Origin: Campylobacter concisus
GTDB taxonomy: Bacteria; Campylobacterota; Campylobacteria; Campylobacterales; Campylobacteraceae
Reading direction: 5' to 3'
NCBI RefSeq assembly: GCF_003048405.1
Contig: NZ_PIQS01000003.1
Coordinates: 62,001 to 126,000, forward strand
Length of the DNA: 64,000 nucleotides
Of this stretch, positions 16,394 to 25,651 are shown in pieces. Each line of letters starts with the position of its first letter. The stretch's first letter is position 1. The position numbers and the translations under genes were made by a program. The notes beneath the pieces are model-generated. The model had not been told where the DNA came from. It saw only the letters and a list, made by a program, of their open reading frames with translations, and did not search any database.

Positions 16394-17638
16394 TTACTTT
16401 TTATTTTTTCTATCGGCAAAATTTCCATTTTGCTCAATAGTAGCTATGCCAGCCGTCCTTGCAACGAGCCTGTCGTTATACTCTTTTCTCATGTGCTGTG
16501 GTATTGTCTTTTGCGTTAGCGCAAATAAAATAAGCCCAGCAAAAAGCACCAAATAAACATAGATAAAGCCAAATGCTCCAAAAATTTTCATCGCATAGCT
16601 CATAAGAAGCGGCGAGAAAAGCGAAGCCAAAGAGTAGCTAAATAGCAAAGCACGTGCGACTTGCACACTCTTTGTCTTATCTGTGATCTCGTCATTTGCT
16701 CTAGCTAAAGAAAGTCCATATGTGCAAAAAATTCCAGCTCCAAAAAAGAATGAAAGCAGATATTCAACCATTAAATTTTTGCCATTTAGTAAAAACAAAA
16801 CCGCACTTATTAAAGCTACGCTGCTACAAAGCAAAATAGCTGGCCTTCTGCCATATCTATCAGAGAAACTACCGATAAAAACTTGAGCTAAAAAGCCTCC
16901 AATCATCGCAACCGTCATAAAAAACGATGCCTCTTTTGTGCCGTATCCTTGAAGCAAAACAAAAAGGCTTGCCATCGAAAAAAAGCCGTTTATTGCTAAG
17001 CCTGCAATGAGCGCGCCAACAAGAGCAAGCGGGACGATACCAAAAATTTTTGGGATATTTATGGGCTGACGCTCTGGGATTTGAGGCTGATTTATACGGA
17101 TCAAATTTAATGGAATGCTTGAGAGCATGATAAAAGCTGCACTTATGATGAAAATTTCAAAGGTATTAAGATTAAGCGCCAAGATCAAAATGCCAAGTCC
17201 AAAACTCGTGTAAAAAACGCCTTCATAAAAGGCTATCACGCGAGATCTTATTTTATTTGGAATTTTTGCATTTAGCCAGCTTTCTATAACCATCAAAAGT
17301 GCGTAGTAGCAATATCCCAAAAATGCACGCAAGATCGCCCAGAATACTAAATTTTGATTTACCGCATGAAGCATAGCTGAGACTGCAAAAATGGCTGAAA
17401 AGATGGCAAAGGCTCTTATGTGACCAGTAGTTGAGATGACTCTGTGGGCTGTAATGGTGCTAATTAATGCACCCACAAAAAAGCCCGTGTTGATTAATCC
17501 AATCTCTAGCTCGCCCACTCCATTTTGCTTAAGAAGTGCACTACAAGATGCGATGACTAGGCCATTTCCGATAAAAAGCAAACTCATGCCCAAAAATAGC
17601 GGTCCCATCGAGCGGATGATCCTAAAGCTACTTGCCAT
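16394..17638 (-). CDS. MFS transporter (Cj0850c-like)
   Basis: 414 residues with 12 predicted membrane helices. Motif A appears in the second half as FIGSFSDRYGRRPAILL near residue 255 and a worn copy in the first half as ISTITAHRVISTTGHIRAF. The C-terminal tail is charged and short. By gene order it is the counterpart of the C. jejuni MFS protein Cj0850c. Substrate unknown; the YcaD/MFS_1 style is common among drug or metabolite exporters. It overlaps the next upstream gene by 11 bp, within the hemL-to-flhX minus-strand operon. Confidence 0.83.
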   Translation of the reverse strand: MASSFRIIRSMGPLFLGMSLLFIGNGLVIASCSALLKQNGVGELEIGLINTGFFVGALISTITAHRVISTTGHIRAFAIFSAIFAVSAMLHAVNQNLVFWAILRAFLGYCYYALLMVIESWLNAKIPNKIRSRVIAFYEGVFYTSFGLGILILALNLNTFEIFIISAAFIMLSSIPLNLIRINQPQIPERQPINIPKIFGIVPLALVGALIAGLAINGFFSMASLFVLLQGYGTKEASFFMTVAMIGGFLAQVFIGSFSDRYGRRPAILLCSSVALISAVLFLLNGKNLMVEYLLSFFFGAGIFCTYGLSLARANDEITDKTKSVQVARALLFSYSLASLFSPLLMSYAMKIFGAFGFIYVYLVLFAGLILFALTQKTIPQHMRKEYNDRLVARTAGIATIEQNGNFADRKNKK

Positions 17639-18149
17639 CTGCGTCCTTTCTCAAATTATTCTCCATTATCCCAAAGATAAAAGCTCCAATAGGCATCGGA
17701 GCAAGCCCCACTAAAAAGCCGGGCACGTTTAGTAAATTTTCATTTTTTAAAAATATAAATCCAAAAAAAAGTATCGCGTAAGCAACCAAGCGATAAGGCA
17801 TAAAAGCCGCTACAAAGCTTCTATCTTTAAATGAAAATTTCTGCTTTTTTAGCCTTGCTTTTTCATCTTTTAGGCTAAATTCTTTTGCCTCATTTTGGGG
17901 CAAAATTTCATCATCCTCTTCGTCCTCTTCTTCTATCTTGGCTAAAATTTCCTCTCTTGCATTTTCTAGCCTTGAGTTTATGCGGTTTTTATAGGCAAAA
18001 AAGCTAGCCGTTAGGATGATAAGCGAGGCAAAAAATGAAATTTGCGAGCTTATAAAAAATTGATTTGATATAAATTTGCCAACCACGCTAAGTGCTAGCC
18101 AAAGCGCAAAGTAGCAAATAAAAAGCCTGCTAATCGTCCTCGTCATCAT
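17628..18149 (-). CDS. Integral membrane protein with acidic middle loop (Cj0851c-like)
   Basis: 173 residues. Two hydrophobic segments at about 8-28 and 33-52, then a highly charged linker with EEEDEEDDE near residue 78 and a Lys-rich stretch, then two more hydrophobic segments at about 120-140 and 143-165. I recognise no functional family. Two adjacent ATG codons (18149, 18146) could start it. It overlaps the AtpZ-like gene by 20 bp and the MFS gene by 11 bp; tight overlap suggests co-expression but not a function. Confidence 0.72.
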   Translation of the reverse strand: MMTRTISRLFICYFALWLALSVVGKFISNQFFISSQISFFASLIILTASFFAYKNRINSRLENAREEILAKIEEEDEEDDEILPQNEAKEFSLKDEKARLKKQKFSFKDRSFVAAFMPYRLVAYAILFFGFIFLKNENLLNVPGFLVGLAPMPIGAFIFGIMENNLRKDADGK

Positions 18150-18411
18150 CGTCTTTTGTGTAGCCTTTATACCTTGTCTCGTCCTTTAGCTCATCTAGGC
18201 TTTTAACCTGCGCTTTGTATGCCTTATAAACGTTTAAAATGGCAGCTGCGATGCCAATAGCAAAGCCTATCCAAAGCGCTGGCGTGAAATTTGTAGCCTT
18301 TTTTACAAGATATCCTAGCCCAGTGCCAAGCAAGATCGCAACTACGATTGAAACGCCAAGGCTTAGCTGCTCAGCCCCTGCTACGATATCTTTTATCTTA
18401 AATTTTGCCAT
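18130..18411 (-). CDS. AtpZ/AtpI-like two-helix membrane protein
   Basis: 93 residues. LSLGVSIVVAILLGTGLGYLV and LWIGFAIGIAAAILNVYKAY form two membrane helices joined by a short loop, the layout of AtpZ/AtpI proteins that help assemble the ATP synthase c-ring or carry Mg2+ and Ca2+. The C-terminal tail ends in a run of Asp and Glu. ATP synthase genes are not nearby, so the link is by family only. Its start overlaps the hemL stop by one base. Confidence 0.75.
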   Translation of the reverse strand: MAKFKIKDIVAGAEQLSLGVSIVVAILLGTGLGYLVKKATNFTPALWIGFAIGIAAAILNVYKAYKAQVKSLDELKDETRYKGYTKDDDDEDD

Positions 18412-19694
18412 TAAGCTTTTATCTCCAAAAATGCCTCTTTAGCTGCATTTACCGCTAGATCGATATCAGCTTCACTCATCGCATCGCAGATAAATCCCGT
18501 CTCAAACTGGCTAGGTGCAAGATAAATTCCACGCTTAAGCATCGCTTGGTGAAATTTAGCAAAGAGTTTTGTATCGCTCTTTAGCGCATCGTCGTAGTTT
18601 TTTACTGCATGCTCTGTAAAAAAGTAGCCAAACATCGAGCCACGAACCTCGGTTTGGATAGTGATGCCAGCGCTTTTTGCAGCTTCTTTGAAGCCGTCCA
18701 TTAGTTTTTTAGCTAGTTTTTCAAGTCTAGCGTATAAATTTACATCGCTATTTATCTTTGAAATAGCCGCTATACCAGCGCTCATCGCCACTGGGTTACC
18801 ACTTAGCGTGCCTGCTTGATAAACAGCGCCCTCTGGGCTTAGGCAGTCCATGATCTTAGCCTTGCCACCAAATGCAGCGACGTTCATTCCTCCGCCTATG
18901 ACCTTGCCAAATGTGACAAGATCGGCATCCACTTCGTGAAATGGATATGAGCCAAGGCGAGAAGCTCTAAAACCACTCATAACCTCATCAAGAATGAGCA
19001 CAGCGCCAAATTTATCGCAAAGCTCTCTAAGCTCACGTAAGAATTTCTTATCAGCTGGCACAAGCCCCATATTTCCTGCAATTGGCTCGATTATGACGAC
19101 GCCGATTTTGTCTTTATTGTTTTCAAAGATGGCTTTTACGCTCTCGATATCGTTATAAACTGCTAGATAAGTGTTTTTCACAACATCTTGTGGCACGCCG
19201 CTGCTTGAAGCGTTGCCGTATGTCGTAGCGCCACTTCCTGCTTTTATAAGAAGTGCATCGCTGTGTCCGTGATAGCAGCCTTCAAATTTTATTAGACCAT
19301 CCTTTTTAGCATATCCTCTAGCTACTCTGATAGCGCTCATAGTGGCCTCTGTGCCAGAGCTAACGAAGCGAATTTTATCTATTTGTTTAAACTCATCACA
19401 TATTAGCTTTGCTAGAGCGGTCTCTTTTGGAGAGGGAGCGCCGTAAGATACGCCTTGTTTTACAGCAGAGATGATCGCCTCTTCGATATCTTTGTCGCAG
19501 TGGCCAAATATGAGCGGTCCCCAGCTTTGGATAAAGTCAAGATACTTTTTGCCCTCGACATCATAGATATAAGCACCCCTAGCGTGATCGATCATTACAG
19601 GCTCACCACCAACACTTCCAAATGCACGTACTGGCGAATTTACGCCGCCTGGGATATATTTTTTGGCTTCGCTAAATGCCTCTTTATTTGTCAT
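18411..19694 (-). CDS. hemL: Glutamate-1-semialdehyde 2,1-aminomutase
   Basis: 427 residues, the usual size. PLP-lysine is in [18 protein letters not shown] near residue 265, with [17 protein letters not shown] before it and [20 protein letters not shown] near 110-130. It converts glutamate-1-semialdehyde to 5-aminolevulinate, the committed C5-pathway step to haem. Haem demand is high in this genome, given the multihaem cytochromes in this window. It overlaps the cytochrome gene upstream by 4 bp and leads into the AtpZ-like gene. Confidence 0.96.
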   Translation of the reverse strand: MTNKEAFSEAKKYIPGGVNSPVRAFGSVGGEPVMIDHARGAYIYDVEGKKYLDFIQSWGPLIFGHCDKDIEEAIISAVKQGVSYGAPSPKETALAKLICDEFKQIDKIRFVSSGTEATMSAIRVARGYAKKDGLIKFEGCYHGHSDALLIKAGSGATTYGNASSSGVPQDVVKNTYLAVYNDIESVKAIFENNKDKIGVVIIEPIAGNMGLVPADKKFLRELRELCDKFGAVLILDEVMSGFRASRLGSYPFHEVDADLVTFGKVIGGGMNVAAFGGKAKIMDCLSPEGAVYQAGTLSGNPVAMSAGIAAISKINSDVNLYARLEKLAKKLMDGFKEAAKSAGITIQTEVRGSMFGYFFTEHAVKNYDDALKSDTKLFAKFHQAMLKRGIYLAPSQFETGFICDAMSEADIDLAVNAAKEAFLEIKA

Positions 19695-20296
19695 TTTTTA
19701 TCCTTTTGATTTTGTGTTTTTAAATTTGTCTTTTGATTATCTTTTTGATTTGTTACTGGTTTTACTGGCGACTTTGGGGCTTGCGTAGTAGCAGTTTTTG
19801 CTGACTCAGCTGGCTTAGCTGTGGTAGTTTTAGCTGGTTCTGCTGGTTTTGTAGCAGGGGCGGCTTTGGCAGATTGCTCTGGCTGTTTTTGCGTCGTATC
19901 AGCAGCAACTGGCTTGCTTAAATTTTGCACTTTTGCTGCTTTTGAAGGAGTATTTATCTTATTTGTAATGTATTCATAAAGAATCGTAGTCTCCTCGTCT
20001 GTCAAAAAATAGCTTGGCATGACACCTTTGGGCTTTGTTAAAGCGGCTTTAAAGCTCTCAAAATCTATATCACTTATCTTTGGTGCCCTAAGCTCATCAT
20101 CAACCGTTTTGTTTGCCTTTTTGTCAAAGTGTTTGTATTTGGAGATTAAACTACCCTCGCCCTTTGCACCGTGGCATTTGTCGCATCCTATGCCTCGTGG
20201 ATTTAGGTATAGCATCTTGGCGTACTCGGTTTTTGTGATAAAATCAGCACCAAAAATCGCCACACAAAAAAGCAAAATCAAAAAAACAGACCGCAT
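19691..20296 (-). CDS. Periplasmic monohaem cytochrome c with low-complexity tail
   Basis: 201 residues. Signal peptide at about 1-17 ([15 protein letters not shown]), then one haem-binding CDKCH at about 38-42 with [18 protein letters not shown], and a Met-containing loop ([14 protein letters not shown] near 92-105) likely to give the sixth ligand, all consistent with a class I cytochrome c. The last 80 residues are Ala/Pro/Thr/Lys-rich with repeats of AKPAE and SAKTA, ending in a Lys/Gln/Asn-rich tail. Counterpart by order of C. jejuni Cj0854c. Electron partners are unknown. Confidence 0.85.
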   Translation of the reverse strand: MRSVFLILLFCVAIFGADFITKTEYAKMLYLNPRGIGCDKCHGAKGEGSLISKYKHFDKKANKTVDDELRAPKISDIDFESFKAALTKPKGVMPSYFLTDEETTILYEYITNKINTPSKAAKVQNLSKPVAADTTQKQPEQSAKAAPATKPAEPAKTTTAKPAESAKTATTQAPKSPVKPVTNQKDNQKTNLKTQNQKDKK

Positions 20297-20330
20297 AAAC
20301 CTCTCTTTTAAAAATTTAATTTAATTTTAG

Positions 20331-20336
20331 GTATGA
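20331..20336 (+). promoter_or_regulatory. Candidate -10 box of folD operon
   Basis: TATGAT following a T-rich TTTTAGG, 44 bp before the folD start codon, in the divergent region with the cytochrome c gene. Confidence 0.45.
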
Positions 20337-20379
20337 TACCACCCTTGTGATTAAAAAAGCTTTTAAATAAGGATCCAAT

Positions 20380-21240
20380 ATGAAAATTTTAGACGGCAAA
20401 GCCGTATCTTTAAAGGTCAAAGAAAACGTAAAAGTAAGAGCTGAAGAACTAAAAAAATTTGGCGTAGAGCCTACATTGGCTGTTATCCTAGTGGGCGAAG
20501 ATAAAGCATCTCAAACATACGTTAGAGCCAAAGAAAAAGCCTGCAACGAATACGGCATAAAAAGCGTAGCTCACCGCCTAAGCGAAAATACAACCCAAGA
20601 AGAGCTTCTAGCGCTTATAAATGTGCTAAATTTAGACGATAGCATCCACGGCATCTTGGTGCAGCTACCACTTCCAAAACATATAGATACGAACACCATT
20701 TTGGCAACGATCGATCCAACAAAAGACGTAGATGGCTTTCATGCTGTAAATGTTGGAAAACTTGTTAGTGGATTAGATGGATTTGTACCTTGCACACCGC
20801 TTGGAGTTATGGAAATTTTAAAAGAGTATGGTATTGACGTGGCTGGGCTAAACGCGGTTGTTATAGGTAGAAGTAATATCGTTGGAAAGCCTATGGCAAA
20901 TTTACTTTTAAACGCTTCAGCAACAGTTACGACCACTCACAGCAAGACTAAAAATTTAAAAGAAATTTGCAAAAACGCTGACCTCATCGTCGCGGCCATT
21001 GGTAAGCCATTTTTCTTAAAGGCTGATATGGTAAAAGAAGGCGCAGTGGTCGTTGATGTGGGCATAAATAGACTTGATGATGGTAGGCTTGTAGGCGATG
21101 TGGACTTTGATGAGGTTGCACCAAAATGCTCATATATCACGCCAGTTCCAGGAGGCGTGGGCCCGATGACGATTGCGATGCTTTTAAACAATACAATCCT
21201 TGCAGCCCAAGCTAAGATAGCTAGCCACAAAAGAGTGTAA
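20380..21240 (+). CDS. folD: Bifunctional methylenetetrahydrofolate dehydrogenase/cyclohydrolase FolD
   Basis: 286 residues. Catalytic Lys/Tyr region in [17 protein letters not shown] near 40-57, [11 protein letters not shown] near 95, [15 protein letters not shown] near 115, the Rossmann nucleotide motif [11 protein letters not shown] near 165 and [15 protein letters not shown] near 260. It interconverts methylene-, methenyl- and formyl-THF for one-carbon metabolism. AAGGAT seven bases upstream supports the ATG. lepB starts 2 bp after its stop, as in C. jejuni. Confidence 0.96.
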   Translation: MKILDGKAVSLKVKENVKVRAEELKKFGVEPTLAVILVGEDKASQTYVRAKEKACNEYGIKSVAHRLSENTTQEELLALINVLNLDDSIHGILVQLPLPKHIDTNTILATIDPTKDVDGFHAVNVGKLVSGLDGFVPCTPLGVMEILKEYGIDVAGLNAVVIGRSNIVGKPMANLLLNASATVTTTHSKTKNLKEICKNADLIVAAIGKPFFLKADMVKEGAVVVDVGINRLDDGRLVGDVDFDEVAPKCSYITPVPGGVGPMTIAMLLNNTILAAQAKIASHKRV

Positions 21241-21242
21241 TA

Positions 21243-22148
21243 ATGAAAAAATTTTTTACTAAATTTTATGACTTTTGCTCGAGCTGGACTGGCACTATTA
21301 TCATTGTTTTACTAGTCATTTTTTTTGTAGCTCAAGCCTTTGTTATCCCTTCAGGCTCGATGAAAAATACGCTTTTAGTTGGTGATTTTTTATTTGCCAA
21401 AAAATTTGTTTATGGCATACCAACACCAAGGATTCCATGGCTTGAAGTAAAAATTTTACCTGAGCTAAACGATAATGGACATCTCATAACAGGCGATGGT
21501 CCGGCAAGAGGCGATATAGTCGTCTTTCGTTATCCAAAAGATGAAAAGACCCACTTTGTAAAACGCTGCTTTGCCACAAGCGAAGATGAGATAGTATTTA
21601 CCGAAAAAGCCTTGTATTTGCGTCCAAAAGAGGGAGATAATTTCATAAAGGCAAACTGCCGTGAAAATTTAAATGGTAAAGAAAGTAAATTTGGCTACTC
21701 ATGTAGCGATATAGCCGAGCTTGATGGTAAGCTTTTCATAAAAGAGCCATATAGATTTAGCGGCATCCACTATGATGAAAATGTAAATTTATTTGAGCAG
21801 ATGATTTTCATGCTAAATACAAATAAAGATAGTGTTTTTATGAAGCCAGTGCTATTTAGCTCACTACCGCAAAATCCAAATTTTAACCTTAATGCATTTT
21901 ACGTAAAAGTGCCAAAAGACGAATACTTCATGATAGGCGACAACCGCGATCACTCAAACGATAGCCGTTTTTGGGGAAGCGTGGCTTATAAAGATATAGT
22001 TGGTCAGCCTTGGTTTATATATTTTAGCTGGGACAAGAACTACAATGTGCGCTGGGAGCGTATCGGGCGTTTTGTAGATACGATAGAAAATGACGAATTT
22101 TTCACTAACAAAGCTCTAAAAGAAGGCGAAGTAGATGGGCTTCATTGA
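21243..22148 (+). CDS. lepB: Signal peptidase I
   Basis: 301 residues. One N-terminal membrane helix (about 15-36) is followed by the catalytic Ser in IPSGSMKNTLLVGDF near residue 40 and the general-base Lys region in RGDIVVFRYPKDEKTHFVKR (Lys near 107), then box E GDNRDHSNDSRFWG near 237. The active domain faces the periplasm and removes signal peptides from Sec and Tat substrates. An insertion between boxes C and D (about 120-210) makes it longer than Gram-positive forms, as is usual in Campylobacter. It overlaps the M50 gene by 14 bp. Confidence 0.95.
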   Translation: MKKFFTKFYDFCSSWTGTIIIVLLVIFFVAQAFVIPSGSMKNTLLVGDFLFAKKFVYGIPTPRIPWLEVKILPELNDNGHLITGDGPARGDIVVFRYPKDEKTHFVKRCFATSEDEIVFTEKALYLRPKEGDNFIKANCRENLNGKESKFGYSCSDIAELDGKLFIKEPYRFSGIHYDENVNLFEQMIFMLNTNKDSVFMKPVLFSSLPQNPNFNLNAFYVKVPKDEYFMIGDNRDHSNDSRFWGSVAYKDIVGQPWFIYFSWDKNYNVRWERIGRFVDTIENDEFFTNKALKEGEVDGLH

Positions 22149-22794
22149 TAACATAGACATAGTTAAAGTCATCACTATCGTTATCTCTTTAATAATCGCC
22201 ATCGTCGGCCACGAGATCGCTCACGGATATGTCGCTTATAAATTTGGCGACAACACTGCAAAAAACCTTGGCAGGCTTAGCATAAATCCCATAAAACACA
22301 TCGACCCAGTTGGCACTATCGTCGTGCCACTGGTGCTTTATCTAAGCACTGGCATGATGTTTGGCTGGGCAAAACCAGTGCCTGTAAATACCTACACAGT
22401 TGTGCGAAATGGTGGCTACAAGGCTGCTATCTACGTAAGTCTAGCTGGCATTTGCTACAACATCATCCTAGGTATCTTGTCGCTTTTTGTGTTAAAGGCC
22501 TTGCTAAACATAGAAACCTTTGAAATTTTACTTCAGCTTTTATTTACGCTTGCGCTTTTAAATTTGATGTTAGCCATCTTTAACCTCTATCCGATCCCGC
22601 CACTTGATGGCTTTCACGCGCTCGAGTACGCGCTTAGAAATTTTGGCTTTCACGAACTGGCTGAAAAGCTAGAGGGCATCTCGCGATATGGCTTTGTCAT
22701 CCTTATCATCATCCTCATCTCGCCTTTAAAAGATACTATCTTTTATCCGACAAGATACGTTTTAGATATCGCAAGCGCATTTATAAACGGCTAA
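22135..22794 (+). CDS. Site-2-protease family (M50) zinc membrane protease
   Basis: 219 residues, about six hydrophobic segments. The zinc motif HEIAHGY sits in the first helix (residues 25-31), and the third ligand motif is LYPIPPLDGFHALEY near 155-165. This is the compact YwhC/group III form without PDZ domain. It cleaves membrane-embedded substrates, but the substrate here is unknown. The start is inside the lepB coding end with AAGG upstream, so translation is coupled to signal peptidase I, and remnant-peptide clean-up is one possible role (inference). Confidence 0.88.
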   Translation: MGFIDNIDIVKVITIVISLIIAIVGHEIAHGYVAYKFGDNTAKNLGRLSINPIKHIDPVGTIVVPLVLYLSTGMMFGWAKPVPVNTYTVVRNGGYKAAIYVSLAGICYNIILGILSLFVLKALLNIETFEILLQLLFTLALLNLMLAIFNLYPIPPLDGFHALEYALRNFGFHELAEKLEGISRYGFVILIIILISPLKDTIFYPTRYVLDIASAFING

Positions 22795-22820
22795 ATTTAG
22801 AGCAAATTTGCTCTAAATTT
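22793..22820. terminator. 28-bp perfect palindrome, bidirectional terminator
   Basis: The stretch from AAATTTAGAGC to GCTCTAAATTT reads the same on both strands. It includes the last bases of the M50 stop codon (22792-22794) and the stop codon of the convergent DUF4139 gene (22813-22815). Runs of T follow on the plus side. Confidence 0.75.
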
Positions 22821-24198
22821 TTGGCTTTGTGATCTTATAAGAGTACTCTTTTTTAAATTCCTCTTTTGGAGCAAGGCTAAATTTAAGCTCCACCTTGCCA
22901 TCTTTACTAATATCTTTTTTGTCAAAGCCCTTTATCTCGATCTTTACCGCCTCGTCAGCAGATACTGGCACGCGATCAACCAAAGTGACATCGACACTTT
23001 TACTTGAGTTATTTTTGACTCTTATCTCATAGCCCTCTTCGCTTATGCGCTCCTTGCCAAGAAGCGAGCTCTTTTTAAATTTATTTAATCGCTCTTTTTT
23101 AAGCTCAATTAGCTCGTTTTGTCCTAAAAATAGCTGTGATGGCTCATCTTTTGCTTTCATCTCAAACTCGCCAGAACTACCGACACTCACACCATTAACA
23201 TAAAACTGCGTTTTAGCTGGCGTTAGGTCGTCATTTAGCTTAAAGCTAGCTACATTATATGCCTTTAGCGAGCCATAAAAATCAGCAAAAACACTAAAAT
23301 TTGCATCCATTTTTTGAGTATCGTAAGTTATATATTTGCTCTCGCCTTTTGCCAAATTTATCCCATCTATCTTCCAAATTTTGGCAAATTCGTTCTCATC
23401 TCTTTGCACACGCATATCAGCTACCTCAGCAGTGACTTTCGCAGCTCTTAGCATATTTTTTGAAGCACCGTAACCTTCAGCCTCCACCTCGCTCTCCTCA
23501 TACCAAGGGTAAAACTTGCTTGGAGCAAGCGCTTTTTGGTATCTGGTCGGATAGATGGCTAGTTTTAAATTTTTAACATCTCTAGCATATGGGTTGGTGA
23601 GCAAAATTTCTTGTTTTATTAAGATATTTTTATTTTTTGTATCTGCATAAATTTCATTTAGTGCCTTTGGGAGCTCATCATCTATATATGAAAGCGTTAC
23701 CTCTTTTGGACTGCAAGCAAATTTCATATCAATCTGCAAAAACCCAGCCATCTCGCTCTTTGGCTCGTTTTCTTTAAGCACTTCAAGCTCACTTTTAGCA
23801 GCTGAGATTTTCTCGATATTTTCTAAGCTAAATTTATAAAACTCATCAGCTCTATTTGTCACATCGTTACTTTTATTTTCTCCTATCAAAGCCTGCTCTA
23901 TAAACCTGCCTCTTGCTTTTAGTGCCTCAAGCTTGCTACTTAAATTTATAACTTCTTGCTTCCATTTTATGTAACTTGGAATATTTTCTTCGCTGATCTT
24001 TTTTAGATTAGCATTCACGTCACAATCACCATTTATAGTGATACTCTCACTCTGCACGCCCTCTGGTACAAAGGCGCTAAAAGAGCTATTTGCGTCGCTA
24101 AATTTTTGAGTGATGATGGTTTGATCTGTGTAGATCTCTATCAAATTTTCATTTGCAAAGGCTAGCACTGAAGCCATTAAAAAGAGCGTCTTTTTCAT
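22813..24198 (-). CDS. DUF4139 domain periplasmic protein
   Basis: 461 residues from the ATG at 24198, chosen because AAAAGGGA is five bases upstream and the signal peptide (KKTLFLMASVLAFA) starts there; an in-frame GTG at 24222 would bury it. Residues 25-165 hold an N-terminal domain with a coiled coil (about 75-150), and residues 180-460 the DUF4139 beta-rich part with ILLTNPYARDVKNLKLAIYP and VKNNSSKSVDVTLVDRVPVS. Related proteins were once called mucoidy inhibitors; the biochemical role is not known. It has its own TATAAT (24230-24225). Confidence 0.82.
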   Translation of the reverse strand: MKKTLFLMASVLAFANENLIEIYTDQTIITQKFSDANSSFSAFVPEGVQSESITINGDCDVNANLKKISEENIPSYIKWKQEVINLSSKLEALKARGRFIEQALIGENKSNDVTNRADEFYKFSLENIEKISAAKSELEVLKENEPKSEMAGFLQIDMKFACSPKEVTLSYIDDELPKALNEIYADTKNKNILIKQEILLTNPYARDVKNLKLAIYPTRYQKALAPSKFYPWYEESEVEAEGYGASKNMLRAAKVTAEVADMRVQRDENEFAKIWKIDGINLAKGESKYITYDTQKMDANFSVFADFYGSLKAYNVASFKLNDDLTPAKTQFYVNGVSVGSSGEFEMKAKDEPSQLFLGQNELIELKKERLNKFKKSSLLGKERISEEGYEIRVKNNSSKSVDVTLVDRVPVSADEAVKIEIKGFDKKDISKDGKVELKFSLAPKEEFKKEYSYKITKPKI

Positions 24199-24224
24199 AT
24201 TTTTCCCTTTTAAAAATTTCACAA

Positions 24225-24230
24225 ATTATA
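24225..24230 (-). promoter_or_regulatory. Candidate -10 box of DUF4139 gene
   Basis: TATAAT on the minus strand, 26 bp before the ATG at 24198, in the divergent region with rpiB. Confidence 0.5.
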
Positions 24231-24277
24231 GCCTTTTCTCACATGCAAGCAAAATTTTATTTTAATGCAACTTTGAC

Positions 24278-24283
24278 TATAAT
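24278..24283 (+). promoter_or_regulatory. Candidate -10 box of rpiB operon
   Basis: TATAAT preceded by TTTGAC, 25 bp before the rpiB start at 24309. It would drive rpiB through ychF, which has no other obvious promoter inside. Confidence 0.55.
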
Positions 24284-24308
24284 TAACAAAAAATTTAACG
24301 GACTTTTC

Positions 24309-24752
24309 ATGAATATAGACAAAGTTTTCTTAGCTAGCGATCACGCTGGTTTTGAGCTAAAAAACGAGCTTAAAGAGGCTATTAAAGAGCTTGGATACGA
24401 AGTGGTTGATCTTGGCACAAACGATAAAAATAGCGTTGATTACCCTGACTATGCGCATTTGCTAGCAAGCAAGCTTGAGTCTAACTGCTACGGCGTGCTC
24501 ATTTGTGGCACAGGTATTGGCATATCAATCGCTGCAAACAGGCATGAAAACGTAAGGTGTGCCCTTTGTCACGACGAATTTACCGCTAGACTTGCAAGAG
24601 AACATAACGATGCAAACGTTATCGCTTTTGGAGCAAGGGTTATTGGAGCTGGCGTGGCTACAGCAGCACTTGAAACATTTTTAAAGACAGAGTTTGCAGG
24701 CGGCAGACATGAAAGAAGAATCAAAAAAATAGAGCTTAAGGAAGCCAAATGA
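24309..24752 (+). CDS. rpiB: Ribose-5-phosphate isomerase B
   Basis: 147 residues from ATG 24309; the open frame upstream overlaps the promoter and lacks family sequence. Family marks are FLASDHAGFELKNEL at the start, GVLICGTGIGISIAANR near 65-82 with the catalytic Cys, and FGARVIGAG near 112. It interconverts ribose-5-P and ribulose-5-P in the non-oxidative pentose phosphate pathway. The stop overlaps the next start by 4 bp (ATGA). Order rpiB-membrane protein-apt-dedA-pepA-ychF equals C. jejuni Cj0925-Cj0930. Confidence 0.94.
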   Translation: MNIDKVFLASDHAGFELKNELKEAIKELGYEVVDLGTNDKNSVDYPDYAHLLASKLESNCYGVLICGTGIGISIAANRHENVRCALCHDEFTARLAREHNDANVIAFGARVIGAGVATAALETFLKTEFAGGRHERRIKKIELKEAK

Positions 24753-25081
24753 TAGGCGAGTGGATCGTTTTTACTGCTCTTGTTTGTGCTGCGATCTACC
24801 TAACTGTCATGGTTTTTTACTTCAAAACGCTTCTAAAAAAAGAGCGTGCGACAAAAGATTTTATGAAAAATAACCTCCAAGACACCGAGGTCGTCATAAG
24901 AAAATTTCAGATCCAACTTCAACGAAGCCTCGGCAACATCGACATCTTAACAGACGAGCTAAACAAAACTAAAAACGACGTGACCTCGCTTCGCACAAGA
25001 AATTCCCAGTACCGCTTAGAAAACGACAAGCTAAGACAACGCATACGTGAGCTTGAAGGCAAAATCGAAGCGCTACTTTAA
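24749..25081 (+). CDS. Membrane-anchored coiled-coil protein
   Basis: 110 residues. One hydrophobic helix (about residues 5-27, [20 protein letters not shown]) followed by a charged helical rest with heptad spacing to the end, for example [20 protein letters not shown] and [16 protein letters not shown]. No catalytic motif is seen and I recognise no named family. By order it equals C. jejuni Cj0926. The bitopic coiled-coil layout resembles division or scaffold proteins, but that is only resemblance. Overlaps rpiB by 4 bp. Confidence 0.78.
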   Translation: MIGEWIVFTALVCAAIYLTVMVFYFKTLLKKERATKDFMKNNLQDTEVVIRKFQIQLQRSLGNIDILTDELNKTKNDVTSLRTRNSQYRLENDKLRQRIRELEGKIEALL

Positions 25082-25101
25082 CATCAAATTTAAGGAAATT
25101 T

Positions 25102-25650
25102 ATGAAAATTTTAGATCAAAAAGGCAAAGAATTTTTACTAAACTCTATTCGCTGCATAAACGACTTTCCAAAGCCTGGCATAGTCTTTCGCGACATCACG
25201 ACACTACTAAACAACAAAGAAGCATTTAACTTTTTGATAGACCATTTGGTGGCTAGATATGAGGACGCAAATATCGACTATATCGCTGGCATCGAGTCAC
25301 GAGGCTTTATCTTTGGCGCGGCGCTTGCGGCAAGACTAAGGCTGCCTTTTGTGCCTATTCGCAAGCCAAAAAAACTGCCTTTTATCACGCTTTCTCAAAA
25401 ATATAGCCTAGAATACGGCGTAGATGAAGTGCAAATTCACATCGATGCTTTTGGAGAAAAAGCAGGCGCTAGAGTGCTTTTGATGGACGATCTCATAGCC
25501 ACAGGAGGCACTGCAAAGGCTTCAGTTGAGCTTATCAATCAAACTAACGCAACCTGCGTAGAAGCGTGCTTTCTCATAGATCTAGTCGATCTAAAAGGTA
25601 GCGAAAAGCTAAAGTCGCTTACTAAAATTTACAGCGTTTTAGAGGTTTAG
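25102..25650 (+). CDS. apt: Adenine phosphoribosyltransferase
   Basis: 182 residues. [15 protein letters not shown] near 22-36, [14 protein letters not shown] near 60 and the PRPP-binding loop [16 protein letters not shown] near 127-142 identify Apt. It salvages adenine to AMP with PRPP. AAGGA eight bases upstream supports the ATG. One base separates its stop from the DedA gene start. Confidence 0.95.
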   Translation: MKILDQKGKEFLLNSIRCINDFPKPGIVFRDITTLLNNKEAFNFLIDHLVARYEDANIDYIAGIESRGFIFGAALAARLRLPFVPIRKPKKLPFITLSQKYSLEYGVDEVQIHIDAFGEKAGARVLLMDDLIATGGTAKASVELINQTNATCVEACFLIDLVDLKGSEKLKSLTKIYSVLEV

Positions 25651-25651
25651 A

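Noticed and set aside
22813..24222. GTG at 24222 as start of the DUF4139 protein
   Set aside because: The ATG at 24198 has a better ribosome site and begins a normal signal peptide.
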